A DNA stretch of 64,000 nt from Sphagnum compactum (Eukaryota; Bryophyta; Sphagnopsida; Sphagnales), in assembly GCA_965153455.1 (NCBI GenBank), contig OZ234495.1, positions 22,378,875-22,442,874 on the forward strand, read 5' to 3'. The notes below the pieces were generated by a model. The model saw nothing but the letters and a program-made list of their open reading frames with translations. It had not been told where the DNA came from and searched no databases. Below, piece after piece: positions 25,501-37,421 of this stretch (positions are counted from its first letter, which is position 1; each line of letters begins with the position of its first letter). Position numbers and translations under genes: made by a program.

Positions 25501-28500
25501 ATCATAATTAATGGATAATTTAATGTTATAATAATAAGTGTATTTGATATATGTGATTATAAATTTAAAAAATTATATATTATAATAATTACATCAAATA
25601 TTGTAGTTACAATACAATTATTATGAATATTTTTAAAAATAATTTAAATAAAAAATTATGAATACTGATTTTGATTATAATGCTTCCAAAATGATATTGA
25701 TTTTACAGTAATCTTACATTAATTTTTGGAATTAATTTTACTATAATTACACCTTGAAATAGGTAAAATACATTTTGAATACATATAGAGTTGTAATTCC
25801 TTTGACCACATTTGCAACTAATGGGACATAGATGCAACTTCTTAATTGAAAACTATGTTAAAAGTTGTTCAAATGGAAGAATGAAAAAATTAGTTGCAAG
25901 CTAATTATAATGTAATTATAAGCATAACCAAATCCGAAAAATAATTGCAAAAATAATCAATGATAATCACAAATGAAAAATGTCACGAGTATTCACAAAT
26001 TGATTGACACAATTTTCTTTTAATTACACTCTTCACAATTGTGCACAAGGTTAACCAACAATGGACAACATTGCACACACCCATGATTTTTGAAATCAAA
26101 ATTTGAATTAATATATAATGAATAATCTAGGGTTCAAAGCATTACTATTAGTAAATAACCAATGTTAGGGAAATAAAATAAGCAAATCATTTTTACAATA
26201 TGAGATGTTACAAGGCACATGGTATCCAATTTTAAATTGAGTGTATCATTCATGTGACAAATTTTTTAATTAATAATAATGTTGATTTTTAACTTCCCAC
26301 ATATCTAACCACTTATGGTCATTTTATTAAAATTTACATTCCCTTTTTAAAACAAATATCACATTAATGTTGATAAGAGTAGTGTGAGAATAAAATCATG
26401 CCTTATGATCCTAAATGAATTAAACAACAATATAAAAAAATGTGATCATAAAATGTTCATGGAAAGAAAATTATCGATAATAGGTATCCTTTCCATCAAA
26501 CTTGTAGCAATTATAAAGTATTTTTCAATATAACATTTTAAGGTGGAATCATCATTTGAACAAAATATTTTTGAATTTGAAATTACTTTTCAATTTATGA
26601 AGGTTATTTCATGATATCCCAACTTTTGATTCATGTGAACCCTTCTAAACTATTCGTTTTAAAAACTAATGTTTTGAACTTTGAATTCAAAGTCATATTG
26701 TCACAAATTGGAATAAATGACTTTTAAAATCTTATCAAAGGTGTTTTCTCTTACAAAAATTTATAACAAAAAAAATCTTGGCCATTTGAAAAATGAAAAC
26801 ATTTTTTTCAAAAGATTTCAATATGAAATCAATATTTCATGATTGTTCATTTTGAATCAAAATAATTTCTTACCTTGTAATAAGAGAAGGAGTTCTACCT
26901 ATAATAAAAAAATGTCATGTTATTATCACGCTTGAAAACTTTTAATTTCAAATATTATTAATATTTTTTTATGAAAAAAATCATGTTAATTTTATTTTTC
27001 AAAATGTGTTGAAGGATTCCCTTATTATTGTCATCAAAGTCTTTCGAGTAATCGTGATAGATTTGAATTCAAGGATGAGTTATTATATCATACATAGTTT
27101 TGTTTTTTTTTTTTGAATGGTCTTATTTTGGCTCCAAATCCTTTAAACATTTCCAAGTAAACTTTTTAACAACATAGAAAATAACATTACTTTTGAATTC
27201 ATAAAATCATTTCCACTTCAATAGGTATATGTGCTCATATGCACAATATTGTGAATGAAGAACATACATTAAGTAGTGTTATTGAAAATAAATATGGGTC
27301 AAAATAAATGCACAAAATATTGTTTTTTAGAAATAATTATAAATTAAAATGATTACAACTTATTCACGGTCACAATGATTGGTTATGATTTGAATGTTAT
27401 TGATAGCCTATCACTACACCAATATATGTTTTAACTCACTTTATATTTCATAAGATTTTTAATGAACATGGACAAATTTTACCATTGTGAAAATGCCCCC
27501 TAACAAATAGGGACAATTATTATGGACAATTAAATTCATTTATAATTAATCAAATTTAATAATAATTAATTCATTAACATTTAATTGACCTCATTAATAA
27601 TTAATTCATTAATATTTGATCGAATTCACTAAACCTACTTTTTAATTCATAGTAATGTTAAACACCAAACTCACCTAGGCTAAGTACTTAAGAACAAGTT
27701 GGGTGAAGCTAAGCTAATGTCATACACAACAAATTATAAAGAATTTTTTTAAAAAAAATATCTTGGAAAAATATGTTTAGAAGTTTTTAAAAGTTTCAAG
27801 AAAAATCCATGAAGAACATGTTTGGAATTTTTTTTAAAGATGGTTATGAACAATGGCTTTGGAGTGATTATTAACACTAATTTCAATTTTTTAACAATCT
27901 ATTGATACCACATTAGATAGGTGTTCAAGAGTAATCACTTTTTTATTAACCTCAAGAGTACCACCAATCAAAAACCATTGTGAATATTCTATTCTTCTAC
28001 CGAATGTATTTTGAAACATAATCAATGTTACGTGGAATACTTATTTAGGAGATTTTTAAGTGGAGACTTGCATTAACCATGAAATCATTTAATTAAACCA
28101 TTCATATTTATAATCTACCAATTTCAACCATGACTATTTTCTTTCACTAATCTATATGGATGTTTTCAAGATTTATCAACTTGTAACAAGATGTTTTCAT
28201 TCAACATCAAATTGATTTACAACATTCCGATTTTTCCAAATCATACCATATAAAATAGTTCAATCATATTTTTTATTTTCATATATTTAGATATTAATTT
28301 TCATTAATTTGTAATTTAGTTGAAAAATAATTGAACTGTTTAGATTTTCGATTCTTACTCTAAATATTATGGTTTATGAGGACATAATCTAGTTTAGGAA
28401 AGGGATAAATGTTAACCACATATTTCATTTTTTTACTTTCATAGATAATGATTCCTATAGACATTTAAAGGTAATAATTTTTCTTTTAACCTTTTTAGCA

Positions 28501-31307
28501 TAATAAATAATTATTAGTTATATTACCAGCTAATTTTATTTCAATTACTTACTAGCTAGTTAGTTTGAATTTGGATTAGTTAACAAAAAAATGTGATTGT
28601 TTATGTTCTTGTTATTATTAGATTACTAATATCAATTACTAGTAAAACCTAAACATTATATTTCTTATTTCTTACACCATTTTATTTGTTCATTGCAATA
28701 CGTCAAAATGCATGTATTTTTTTGTGTAATGTGTTAATAATTCCACATTAACATTCAATCTTATGTTATTTTGGGCTCTAAAATTCTAGGTTGGTTTAGG
28801 TTATAACCTTAGGTTTTTCAAACATATAACTTATAATAGTTTAAAATATAGCCTAGGGTAAAATAACTAACAATGTTAATAAACGTTCGTTGATTATGTT
28901 ATGATTTTAAATAAGCTTGGGTTAAACATGCTCGAAATATTTTGGTGAAAAAATGTTGTTTAAATATTTACATGCATCAAGGTTTTAATCATACAACAAG
29001 GAATTGAACATATTAACAAATGTGATGAAAAACATTTAATGTGTTTAAATGTGAAAGATTTGTGATTTGATATGTTCAAAATGAAATTTGCATAAACTTT
29101 TGAATCACATGTTTATTTTATTTTTAACTTTGAGATGTCAATTATAACAATGTTGTGTTCAATTGACAAAAAGGAATATGTTAAAATATTACTCACAACA
29201 CATTGACATGTGAATAATTTAAATAAAATTTTCTTATAAATAATGAATATATATACATATAATGCCTATGAAAATATCATCACTTCAAATTTGAATATGA
29301 AAGGTCATCTAAATATAAGATCATTGCAATTAATAATGATAATAACAAGATAGATTTTCATAGAAGTATATGGCACATGCATAAAACTTGAAATTTATGT
29401 GAAAAACATTTAACAAAGAATTTTTCAAATGATGAAATCTTGTTACCCTTAATATGTATTATACATATAGAATACATGTTACATGAAAATTGATGTTCAT
29501 TATGGGATAAACATTAAAATATTAAAATTGTATTGATAATATTCTAAAACAAACAAGATTAAATATTTTTAAAATCCAAAAATAAATAAAATTGAAGGAG
29601 TAAAGTGTTTGAATTTGCAACCATGATGTTTTTGCTCACAACATTGAATGAACATTTTAATTCAAAATTTTATAAGCAGTTATGTGCATTGAAAATCGTG
29701 GATTTTCAAACTATTAAATTTTTTTTTATTACATTCAACCTTTTTGCACTGTATGTCAAACACAAATGTTAAAAATCCATTATTTTTCAATTTTCAATCT
29801 ATTGTATTTCATCTAAAGTTATTTTTTAATGTATTTCACAAAGAATTCAATTATGCGTATGTTAACATTTAGTTAATCTTTAATCTTTTAGTTTTTACCT
29901 AGGAAGTTAGAAACTTAAGGGGCATTCAAATAATTGTTTAATTCAAAATTATTATTTTCAATTTTGGGGTCAATGCACAATAATTTAACTAATTTTTAAG
30001 GATCGAAAATAAGAGGTCAAGCACCTAGCTTCTAAAAAGTGGGGATTGGCTAATTAACTATTTAAAAGATAAAATGTAATTTGTAATAAATCTACAAAGA
30101 CTAATTAGTTTAATGAGACTTCTAGAATTAATTTTTTAATGTATGGACTTGGGGAAGGATTTAGGGGGGTAAGAAGGTCTTTTAGTTTTTTAATTGTTTT
30201 TTGGCTTTCAAACTTGATATTTTTAAATTTTTTTCTCTTTCATTCTTATTTTTAAAACAAATCCTTGTTTTTTTTCCTATCTTTCTCATTTTTTTGTTTT
30301 TTTCTTTTTAAGATAATTAATTTTTTTATCAATTTGGAATAATAGAAATGAAGGGATAGACATCCCTAGATGTACCTCAATGACATAAGAAGGTAAGCAT
30401 CCTTGGAACAAGTTTGTTTACTTCTAAAATATCCCTTTTGTAAATTATTGTAAATGTTGTTACCTTATGGTGGTAAATCTATTACAAGATGAAATTACCT
30501 TTCTTTTGTTTACTAATTAAATTATGGTCATTTCTATTCATATAACTAACCTACTAGCACATTAAAATTAATAATTTGGGAAGCGGAATTTATTATGAGA
30601 AGGGAAGATATTGTCTAAGGAGTATATTTTCTCTTTTTTTCATACAAAATTTGTTATTTTATGTGAATAATTTTAACAACGTTAATACGTTAATTTTGTA
30701 ATTGTGTCACATTATCTTCTCCTAATATTACTTTCAAGTTAAAATTTTATTAGGAATTTATATGAACACTATTTACAATGTATATAATTACAATATGAAT
30801 AATCTATAAAATCTAAGGGTTAACACCTCATGTTGAGTCATGAACTAATAAAAATGTAATAAATAACAATTTTCTTTTAAATAATGGATGGCAAAAGTTT
30901 TATTTCAATGGTCATGGACATCCGTCGGTTGGGAATGAGTGTTAATTACAAAGAGGTGTCAACAATCAAGTAAAGAAAATCATCCACAACAAAAAAAAAC
31001 AAATAGATCAACCACATTTTGAACAACCCCATTAAACATGATCTATAATGTCATTCTAAGAAACAAACTTTTTATTTTTCTTTATATTACAAACATTATT
31101 TCAATTTCATGGAATTGATAATAATTAAAATAAATTTAAAATACAAATTAAAAGAATTCAAAAGTTCATTGAGCAAGATAAAGTGAAAGAAATTTAATGT
31201 TAATGCACATTGTCTGCAATTATATAATGTAAATAATGTTTCTTGCCTTTGCCATTTAAGCATTTCAAAACTATCTAATTCTTCCTTTTATGATGTTTTA
31301 AAACTTA
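22541..31307. other. AT-rich gene desert
   Basis: Nearly 9 kb with no recognised gene. From about 24560 to 31650 no reading frame even reaches 60 codons, and the composition is strikingly AT-rich with TTAATTAA-like words. A small tandem duplication of about 37 bp occurs at 27560-27630. A cluster of TAGG/AGGTAGGT words lies at about 24330-24450. This looks like old, mutated repeat DNA. Confidence 0.7.
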
Positions 31308-32065
31308 CTAGTGTGAACCCGGTGCATAATGCACCCGTCGAGCTCCCCCCCGCCCGGTCCTTCCCACTGCCCACTTCGGTTCTTTACCCCGTCGACCCCC
31401 CCCCCGTCCTTCGCATTTTCCATGGTGTCACATGGTGGCCTTTTCATTTACTTTTAAAAGTATCTTAAGGCAATCTTAAGGCAAAAGAAGAAGAATTATG
31501 AAAACTCAAATCTATTTCACCATAGCAAAAAATATACCTAATCTTTAAAAAATCCCTCTAAAAGAAACCAAAATCCTTCAAGACATATAATTATAACTCT
31601 ATTATTAAAATGTTGAATTGTAAAATAATATTATTTTGACTGCTAAACATAAGTGTCCCAAATTTTTTTATTATTATTAGGCACCTTGATGCCCAACCAA
31701 GCTAGGCACAAAAATCTGACCTTTTTTTTGTGGCAAATTTTGCTAAAAAGACTTGGAAAATTGTCTTTTTCAGTTTTAGATGTGTTTTTTTCCCACAAAA
31801 AAAGGATGTCAAAAATTGTCACATTAACAATATTTTTTAAAAAAAGAAAAAAAAATTGCCACTAAGCATCCATTTTTTTCCAAAATCAAATTAAATCCGC
31901 CCGTGCTGGCCCCCCCCCCCCGAGACATCATGGCAATTTCTAAGAATTTGTTTTTCAAAGATGTTTCCCAACTGCCCTAACTGTCGCCAGTTCCGACGTA
32001 ATGTTAAAACGCAAAACGTATTGTGACACACAGACACCATGTTAGCTTTTATATATAAGATGAGA
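31308..32065 (-). mobile_element. non-autonomous Helitron, both ends visible
   Basis: On the minus strand the element begins at 32065 with TCTCATCTTATATATAAAAG, preceded by A. It ends at 31308 with ACACTAG, followed by T, matching the Helitron rule of insertion between A and T. Nine bases before the terminal CTAG is the palindrome GGTGCATAATGCACC (31321-31335), the expected subterminal hairpin. At about 758 bp it encodes no Rep or helicase, so it would need a protein supplied elsewhere. Inside are two long C runs (near 31400 and 31915). The 5' end could alternatively be 32060. Confidence 0.82.
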
Positions 32066-33298
32066 TATTTTATTATTTTTCATGTTTGCCATTTTCATAA
32101 CAGTTTATAAATATTTTGTATTTACAAATTATTTTATTATTACATTTTTAAATGTTTTTCTTAATTTAAATTTAATAAAATTATACAATCAACTATATTA
32201 AAGAATAAAAAGTTGAATGTGAAAATGAAAAAACACTACAAACCTTGAAAAGGTATGAAATTTTTTTAATTATAATTGATTTAATTCTTAACCACTTGTT
32301 ATCCTACCTACATGAAGGACCCATCCTTTATGACATTTAATGTCATTTAATAATTGAATTTCATTGAAAATATGATTTTTTTCCCCCCACCATCCGTCCT
32401 TTACAATGACGTGGGGGACATTGGTTCATCATAATCCTAGATCATTGCTTAAGAAATCTATCATCAAATTTGTAAATCCAAACTTTTCAAGCTAGAAATG
32501 ATCAAAGTTCATTGATATACATAATCAAATACAATGTCGGGTGAATGTGTAGTGCGCACTTATTAACTATAATCATTCATCATTATCTTATATAGAAGTC
32601 TTTATCTATAAACATTTGGCATATAAAAATATTGTAGTCACTTCAAAAGGATTTGACAAACAATGAGTAGTTGTAAATCTTCACAATATTTGTGTAAATT
32701 AAGCAACCAACTATTAGTGGAACATCCACTTATGAGATATTGGAAACAAAGGCATACACTTTTACATACAATCTACACAATTCACTCGAGTTCCCAAATT
32801 TTTTGCACCAGAAGTAATTTCCTTCACTTTCAAAGTTTCACAAAGATAATCTTCTAAAGTCTTGCCATTTTCAAAAATAATATATGTGAAAACGTACTAT
32901 AATATACAAAATGAATAATATAGTAATAAACTTCTTTTATTACATAACTGTATTGAATTGAATGTACAGTTATTTGCAAGACAGCCATGATCACAAATGA
33001 TTGTTTCATGCTTCATATTTTCAAATTTTCATCAAAAAGTAAATGGTCTATTAAATAATTGAAGCATGTTAAATCAGTTGGTTTTTTGTGGGAACAAAAG
33101 TCCACTTTGTTAATCAGACTAGTATGTATTATTCTTGACAGAAAAGGTTTAAACATTAGTCTTCTTACATATGAAGAAGATCAGCTGTTACAAACTAAGT
33201 TTGAAGGAAAAAACTTGAAGAGGAAAAGAAAAAAGGGCAGTAGGGTTTGGCCATGCAAAATGGCACATAATGCAAAACACGCAAAATATTGGTCATTA
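32066..33298. other. AT-rich intergenic DNA
   Basis: No gene recognised; short AT-rich frames only. Confidence 0.55.
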
Positions 33299-33654
33299 GA
33301 GCATCTTCACCGGTGGCTCAGTATGTGACTCCAGACAATAAAATTTATTGTCAAAAAGTCAAAATGTGCTTGTTTAGCTTGGGAAATTCGTTTTTCTGCA
33401 CCAAATTTGTGTGGTTTGCCGTGGCTGGTAAAAGGTGCAACACAGCTATGCACCACCGAAAAAGAGTGTAATAAATTAAACCTGTCTACGGTTCAGTATT
33501 TCTGATTAGTCCAGGTGGTTTGCTAACAGTAGTTTCCACATATATGCAATTCCAGTTCCAGTTTTATTGCTGGAATTATCAGAAATAAAAAACGAAACCT
33601 AGATGTTTAATTTTATTATCCAGAGTGACATACTGAGTTTCAATGGAGATGCTC
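33299..33654. mobile_element. 356-bp MITE with about 50-bp terminal inverted repeats
   Basis: The left end reads GAGCATCTTCACCGGTGGCT, continuing into CAGTATGTGACTCCAGA. The right end, reverse-complemented, reads GAGCATCTCCATTGAAACTC, continuing into AGTATGTCACTCTGG. The complementarity continues into the ATAAAATT blocks, so the inverted repeats are about 50 bp with mismatches. Left flank is TTA and right flank TCA, a possible degenerate 3-bp target duplication as in PIF/Harbinger-type MITEs. No transposase is encoded. The superfamily assignment is tentative. Confidence 0.85.
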
Positions 33655-34479
33655 TCATATCTTTAACCTACCCAATGTTTTATCTTATCTTTCTTTAACT
33701 TTATTACCTTTCTCTTTCTTTCAAAGTCTTGGGTCATGATGGAACAAGGCAAATTAGGTCTTAATCCTGTTTTCATTCAGGTTACTAATCTACATATTAT
33801 CCAGAGAAGTGTGACTGTAGGAACAGCAATCTTAGAACTCTGTTTTATAACTGGTAGATTAACAGCAAGAGATGGTAGCAATCTTGCAAACCCAAACCCA
33901 TGTTTTCAAGCACTATTAAAGCATTTCATAAGAGAAGCCATTCTCAAAAAACATAAGCTTTCAGTAAGAGAAAAAGAACATCCCAAAAAAGTTGCAGAAG
34001 ACAAAAGAACACATGCTGTTGTAAGAGAAAAGAACCATCAAAGATTTAATGAGTGAAACCCATCATGCATTTGAGCATATAAAGTATTTCATGAGAGAAT
34101 TGGCATTCTTTCAGGAAAACACAGAAAGCTTTCATAAGAAGAAGAAGAAGAAAAACAAAACACTAGAAATTTTCAGAAGAGAAAAACCCAATGGAAGTAT
34201 TTTGAACTGTAAAAGAGAGTCTTTCATGAGAGAAATGCCACTCTTGAAGAACCATAAGAAGATTTCACATGAGAAAAGCAAGAACTTTCCCCTCTCTGCC
34301 TTCTCTCTCTCTTTCTCTCTCTCTCCCTGTCTCTGTATCTGTGTCTATGTCTGTCAGTGACTCTCTCTCACACACACAAGCTTCAAAATTGTCAAACCTC
34401 AATGGCATTCGTGAATGGAAGCTGTTGTCACCAAAAAAAAAAAAGAAGAAAAAAGCATACCTTTTCGATCAGTCATGCA
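33655..34479. other. purine-rich then CT-rich DNA downstream of p23
   Basis: Contains GAGA/AAGA-rich sequence at 33900-34260, where related AGAGAA...CAT...AGAA phrases recur every 50-70 bp (for example TTTCATGAGAGAA-like words near 34088 and 34223). A CT/GT-rich tract follows at 34300-34370. It includes the p23 3' UTR. No gene recognised. Confidence 0.5.
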
Positions 34480-35091
34480 TTAGACCTCGGCCTTGGGAAC
34501 TTCTTCTTCATCATCAGTCTTATTCGTGTTGGGAAGCTCTTCTTCTTTTTCTCCATCAGTCTTGTTCGCGTTGGGAAGCTCTTCTTCTTTTTCTTCTTCA
34601 TCAACTTTGCTGCTTGTGTCTGGAAGTTCTTCATCTTCTTCTTCGTCGCTATCACCACCGAAGCTTGTGAACTCACTACCATCCATGCCGCGTCCTCGTA
34701 ACTCATCGTCTTCTTCTTCGTCATCTTCATCAACCCACCGATTCCAATCCGCTCTCACATAAGCCGGAGCTTTACCTTCTTGCTTGAGCAACCTCTTCCA
34801 CCACCCTTCTTCCCCTTTCTCGATTTCGCACAAGATGTGTCTCGGTCCCACGTTGATCTTACTCCCCTCCACATCCACTTTCCCGTAAAGCTCCAAATCG
34901 GCTTCGTAGCTCTCATTGTCAGATGAGGATCCACCACCCATCGCAGAGAACTTGAACCTGCCATCAGGCTCCAACTTCACTTGCGGATTCTTGGCATCCG
35001 GAAGCTCCACTGTCAGGTACACTGTCTCCGATCTCTGAGCCCACAGTATCTGTGGGTGTCGACTGAGAACCTCTCCTCCTCCTTGACCCAT
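34480..35091 (-). CDS. p23-type Hsp90 co-chaperone (CS domain), single exon
   Basis: A 203-aa cytosolic/nuclear protein. p23 binds the N-terminal ATP state of Hsp90 and slows ATP turnover. Residues about 8-120 form the CS fold: SRHPQILWAQRSETVYLTVE at the start, then DAKNPQVKLEPDGRFKFSA, then ESKINVGPRHILCEIEK and GWWKRLLKQEGK. The signature ADWNRWVDEDDEEED closes the domain. The tail is strongly acidic and contains three near-repeats built on EEELPNxNKTD. It lacks the GGM/GA-rich tail found in some plant p23 proteins. The frame is uninterrupted from ATG to TAA; absence of introns is notable and may indicate a retrocopy, though it is intact. It lies tail-to-head with MED23 on the same strand. 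Confidence 0.95.
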   Translation of the reverse strand: MGQGGGEVLSRHPQILWAQRSETVYLTVELPDAKNPQVKLEPDGRFKFSAMGGGSSSDNESYEADLELYGKVDVEGSKINVGPRHILCEIEKGEEGWWKRLLKQEGKAPAYVRADWNRWVDEDDEEEDDELRGRGMDGSEFTSFGGDSDEEEDEELPDTSSKVDEEEKEEELPNANKTDGEKEEELPNTNKTDDEEEVPKAEV

Positions 35092-35139
35092 TGATCAAGC
35101 AATCCCCTTCACCACAGCAACAGCAAGAGCACCTTCTTC

Positions 35140-35900
35140 ATGCAAAAACAAGAGCAAAACAAAAGATCAAAACTTGGGTTTCCTCTTCTTCTCCTCTCAA
35201 ACTGTCTTCAGATTCTTCCCATGCAAAACCACGACCCAACAACAACAGCAACTTTTGTATGCAGAGATAAACACTTCACAGCTGCTTCTTCTCCTGATTC
35301 CTCCCCTCTGAAACTCTCTTCACATCCTTCAAAAAAGAGAACCACCAACAGCGGCAGCAGCCTCTTGTCTTTATGCAAAGAAGATCAGAACATTTGCTTC
35401 TTCTTCTTCTTCTTCTTCTTCTTCTTCTTCCTCTCAAACTATTTCCACATTATTCACCAAAAAACACCAACCAAGAACAACAACAAACAACTTCTTTATG
35501 CAAAGAAGATCAAAACATTTGCTTCTTCTTCTTCTTCTTCCTCTCAAACTATTTCCACATTATTCACCAAAAAACACCAACCAAGAACAACAACAACAAC
35601 TTCTTTATGCAAAGAAGATCAAAACATTTGCTTCTTCTTCTCCTTCTTCTTCCTCCTCCTCCTCCTCTCACATCCTTCACAAAAAAATACTAACAAAAGC
35701 AGCAACAGCAACTTCGGTTTCCAAAAGATCCAAAAGCCCTCTTTTTCTTTTTCCTTCTCTCTCAAACTATCGTTACATCCTTCACAAAAAAACACCAACA
35801 ACAACGACAACGGCAACTTCTTTGTGCAAAAGAGATCAAAACTGATTTCTTCCTTAGACTATCTTCACATCCTTCATACAAAACATCGACAGACACAGCA
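35140..35900. repeat. minisatellite A upstream of p23, about 7 units of 75-125 bp
   Basis: Unit starts, marked by ATGCAAAGAAGATCAAAAC or variants, fall at 35140, 35259, 35373, 35498, 35607, about 35719 and about 35824. Each unit runs: ATGCAAAG-AGATCAAAAC, a TTC/TCC tract of variable length, CCTCTCAAACTATTTCCACA, a CACCAAAAAACACCAAC block, then CAA/CAG repeats ending ACTTCTTT. The three central units (35373-35606 and the start of the fifth) are almost identical; the outer units are degenerate. It begins 49 bp upstream of the p23 ATG, so it occupies the p23 5' UTR or core promoter. Confidence 0.88.
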
Positions 35901-36159
35901 TAATATATACCGTTGAAGGAATCATCCTGATGCTTCCAATTCTACAAGATTCTAGAGCTTTCTAAACCCAACAGAATTTTTTTTTCATTTTGTTTTGTTT
36001 TGCTTTTTTGTCATTTTCTCTCTCTTCCTTTTCAAAATCAAAAAGGTTTTATAGGTCCAAACTTTGCAGTGTGGTAGTACAGTGTACCTCCTCCCCTTGT
36101 GTGGAACAAAGAAGACACCAGAATCCTCTTTCTCAACCTGTTCCAGACCTGCACCCAAA

Positions 36160-36184
36160 CCAGCATCCCCAAATCTAGCTGCAC

Positions 36185-36220
<36 letters not shown>

Positions 36221-36765
36221 CTTTTCCCTCAAATTCTGCTTACACAAGAATTTCCTTCCAAATTCTTTCTAGAAATCCTTCTCCTTGCTTTCAAGACCTC
36301 CCCAAATCAATTTGCACCAAAATTCTCTCACAAAAGTTTGTCTCTCAAAATCCTTCCACTTCCTTTCCAGACCTACTACCCATATAAATTTGCACCAAAT
36401 TCTCTCCCGAGGTTTCTCTCAAATTCTGCTACTCTTAACTAGTTCCTCAAAATCCTTCTGCTTGCTTCCCAGACCCCAGATCCCACACCCAAATCTTCAC
36501 CAAATTCTGCTATACTTCTAAGTGAGTCAGTTCCAAAAACTCAGTCCGTTTCCTTTCAATAACCCATGCAAATCCACAGCAAACTTCTCTCAAACTTTTC
36601 CCTCAAATTCTGCTTTGCTTGAGTATTTCCCAACAAAAAAATCCTTTGCTTCCTTTCCAGACTCCCATCCGAATCTGCAACAAAACTTTCCCAAGCTCAA
36701 GCTTTCCCTCAAATTCTGCTATACCTTTAGGCAGTTCCCAAAACCCCTGCGTCCTTTCCAACCAC
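36160..36765. repeat. minisatellite B upstream of p23, about 6 units of about 80-110 bp
   Basis: Units share the phrases CTCTCAAGCTTTTCCCTCAA, then ATTCTGCT, a CAAAATCCTTCTGCTTCC-like block, TTTCCAGACC, then a CCCA-rich joint. The phrase CCCTCAAATTCTGCT (or TCTCAAATTCTGCT) recurs near 36223, 36415, 36600 and 36705. A CT microsatellite interrupts the first unit at 36190-36217. The units differ from minisatellite A, although both are pyrimidine-rich on the plus strand. Confidence 0.8.
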
Positions 36766-36769
36766 AGAA

Positions 36770-37421
36770 AGATGATGTGATGATCATGCCATGGAATTTT
36801 TCTCACCCAGGGTAGATCATATTATTTCAAAAAATACACGTGACCCCTGCACAAGAAACCCTCTTACTCCAATCACCATCCATGCTTTAGATACAGGGAA
36901 GAGGAGAAGAGTGGAGCTCAGCATCATGCACATCTTCATGGAGGTAATTGCTAAACAGGAAATTTGACATTGCTGTCAAACGATGAAGCCCAGGTTGCCC
37001 AAATTGCACTGAAACATTGACCACAAACCTTACAGTGCATGTGGTCTAATGATCTCCTATTGTTGAGAATGCATAGGTACAAACAATCAGCACAAAAGAA
37101 ATATATCCAAACCACCAACTTACACTGGAGCCCAGAAATCAGGCTCCAGACTTCGACCAGTATTATTAGCTTCTGGTCAATTAAACTCATTCTGAGGTGC
37201 AAGTCTTTAAAAATATCCAAACAGATGCACAATGTAATCTATTAATTACCGCTAGGTGAGGAAAGGTGACTAATTTTAACTTATTTGTGACAAATCTATG
37301 AACAAGATGATGTTCCCTGTATCCTCCAGGGGCATTTGTATGGCTTTCAAGACAGCCATAACATGGGTTCCACCAGATCTCAATCATGGCAGCAATAGTT
37401 AATATATAAAAACACATATGG
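36770..37421. other. 3' flank of MED23
   Basis: AT-rich sequence after the MED23 stop, expected to hold its 3' UTR. No other gene seen. Confidence 0.5.

Noticed and set aside
33059-33328. 89-codon plus-strand frame
   Set aside because: Runs into the MITE terminal repeat and shows no conserved features.
35373-35720. Possible CRISPR-like array of regular repeats
   Set aside because: Units are contiguous, 109-125 bp, with variable TTC tracts and no unique spacers; this is a minisatellite in a eukaryotic genome.
35140-35916. 258-codon open frame on the plus strand
   Set aside because: It reads through the CT-rich minisatellite; the product is Ser/Leu/Phe/Thr runs that follow the repeat units, and neighbouring frames are equally open.
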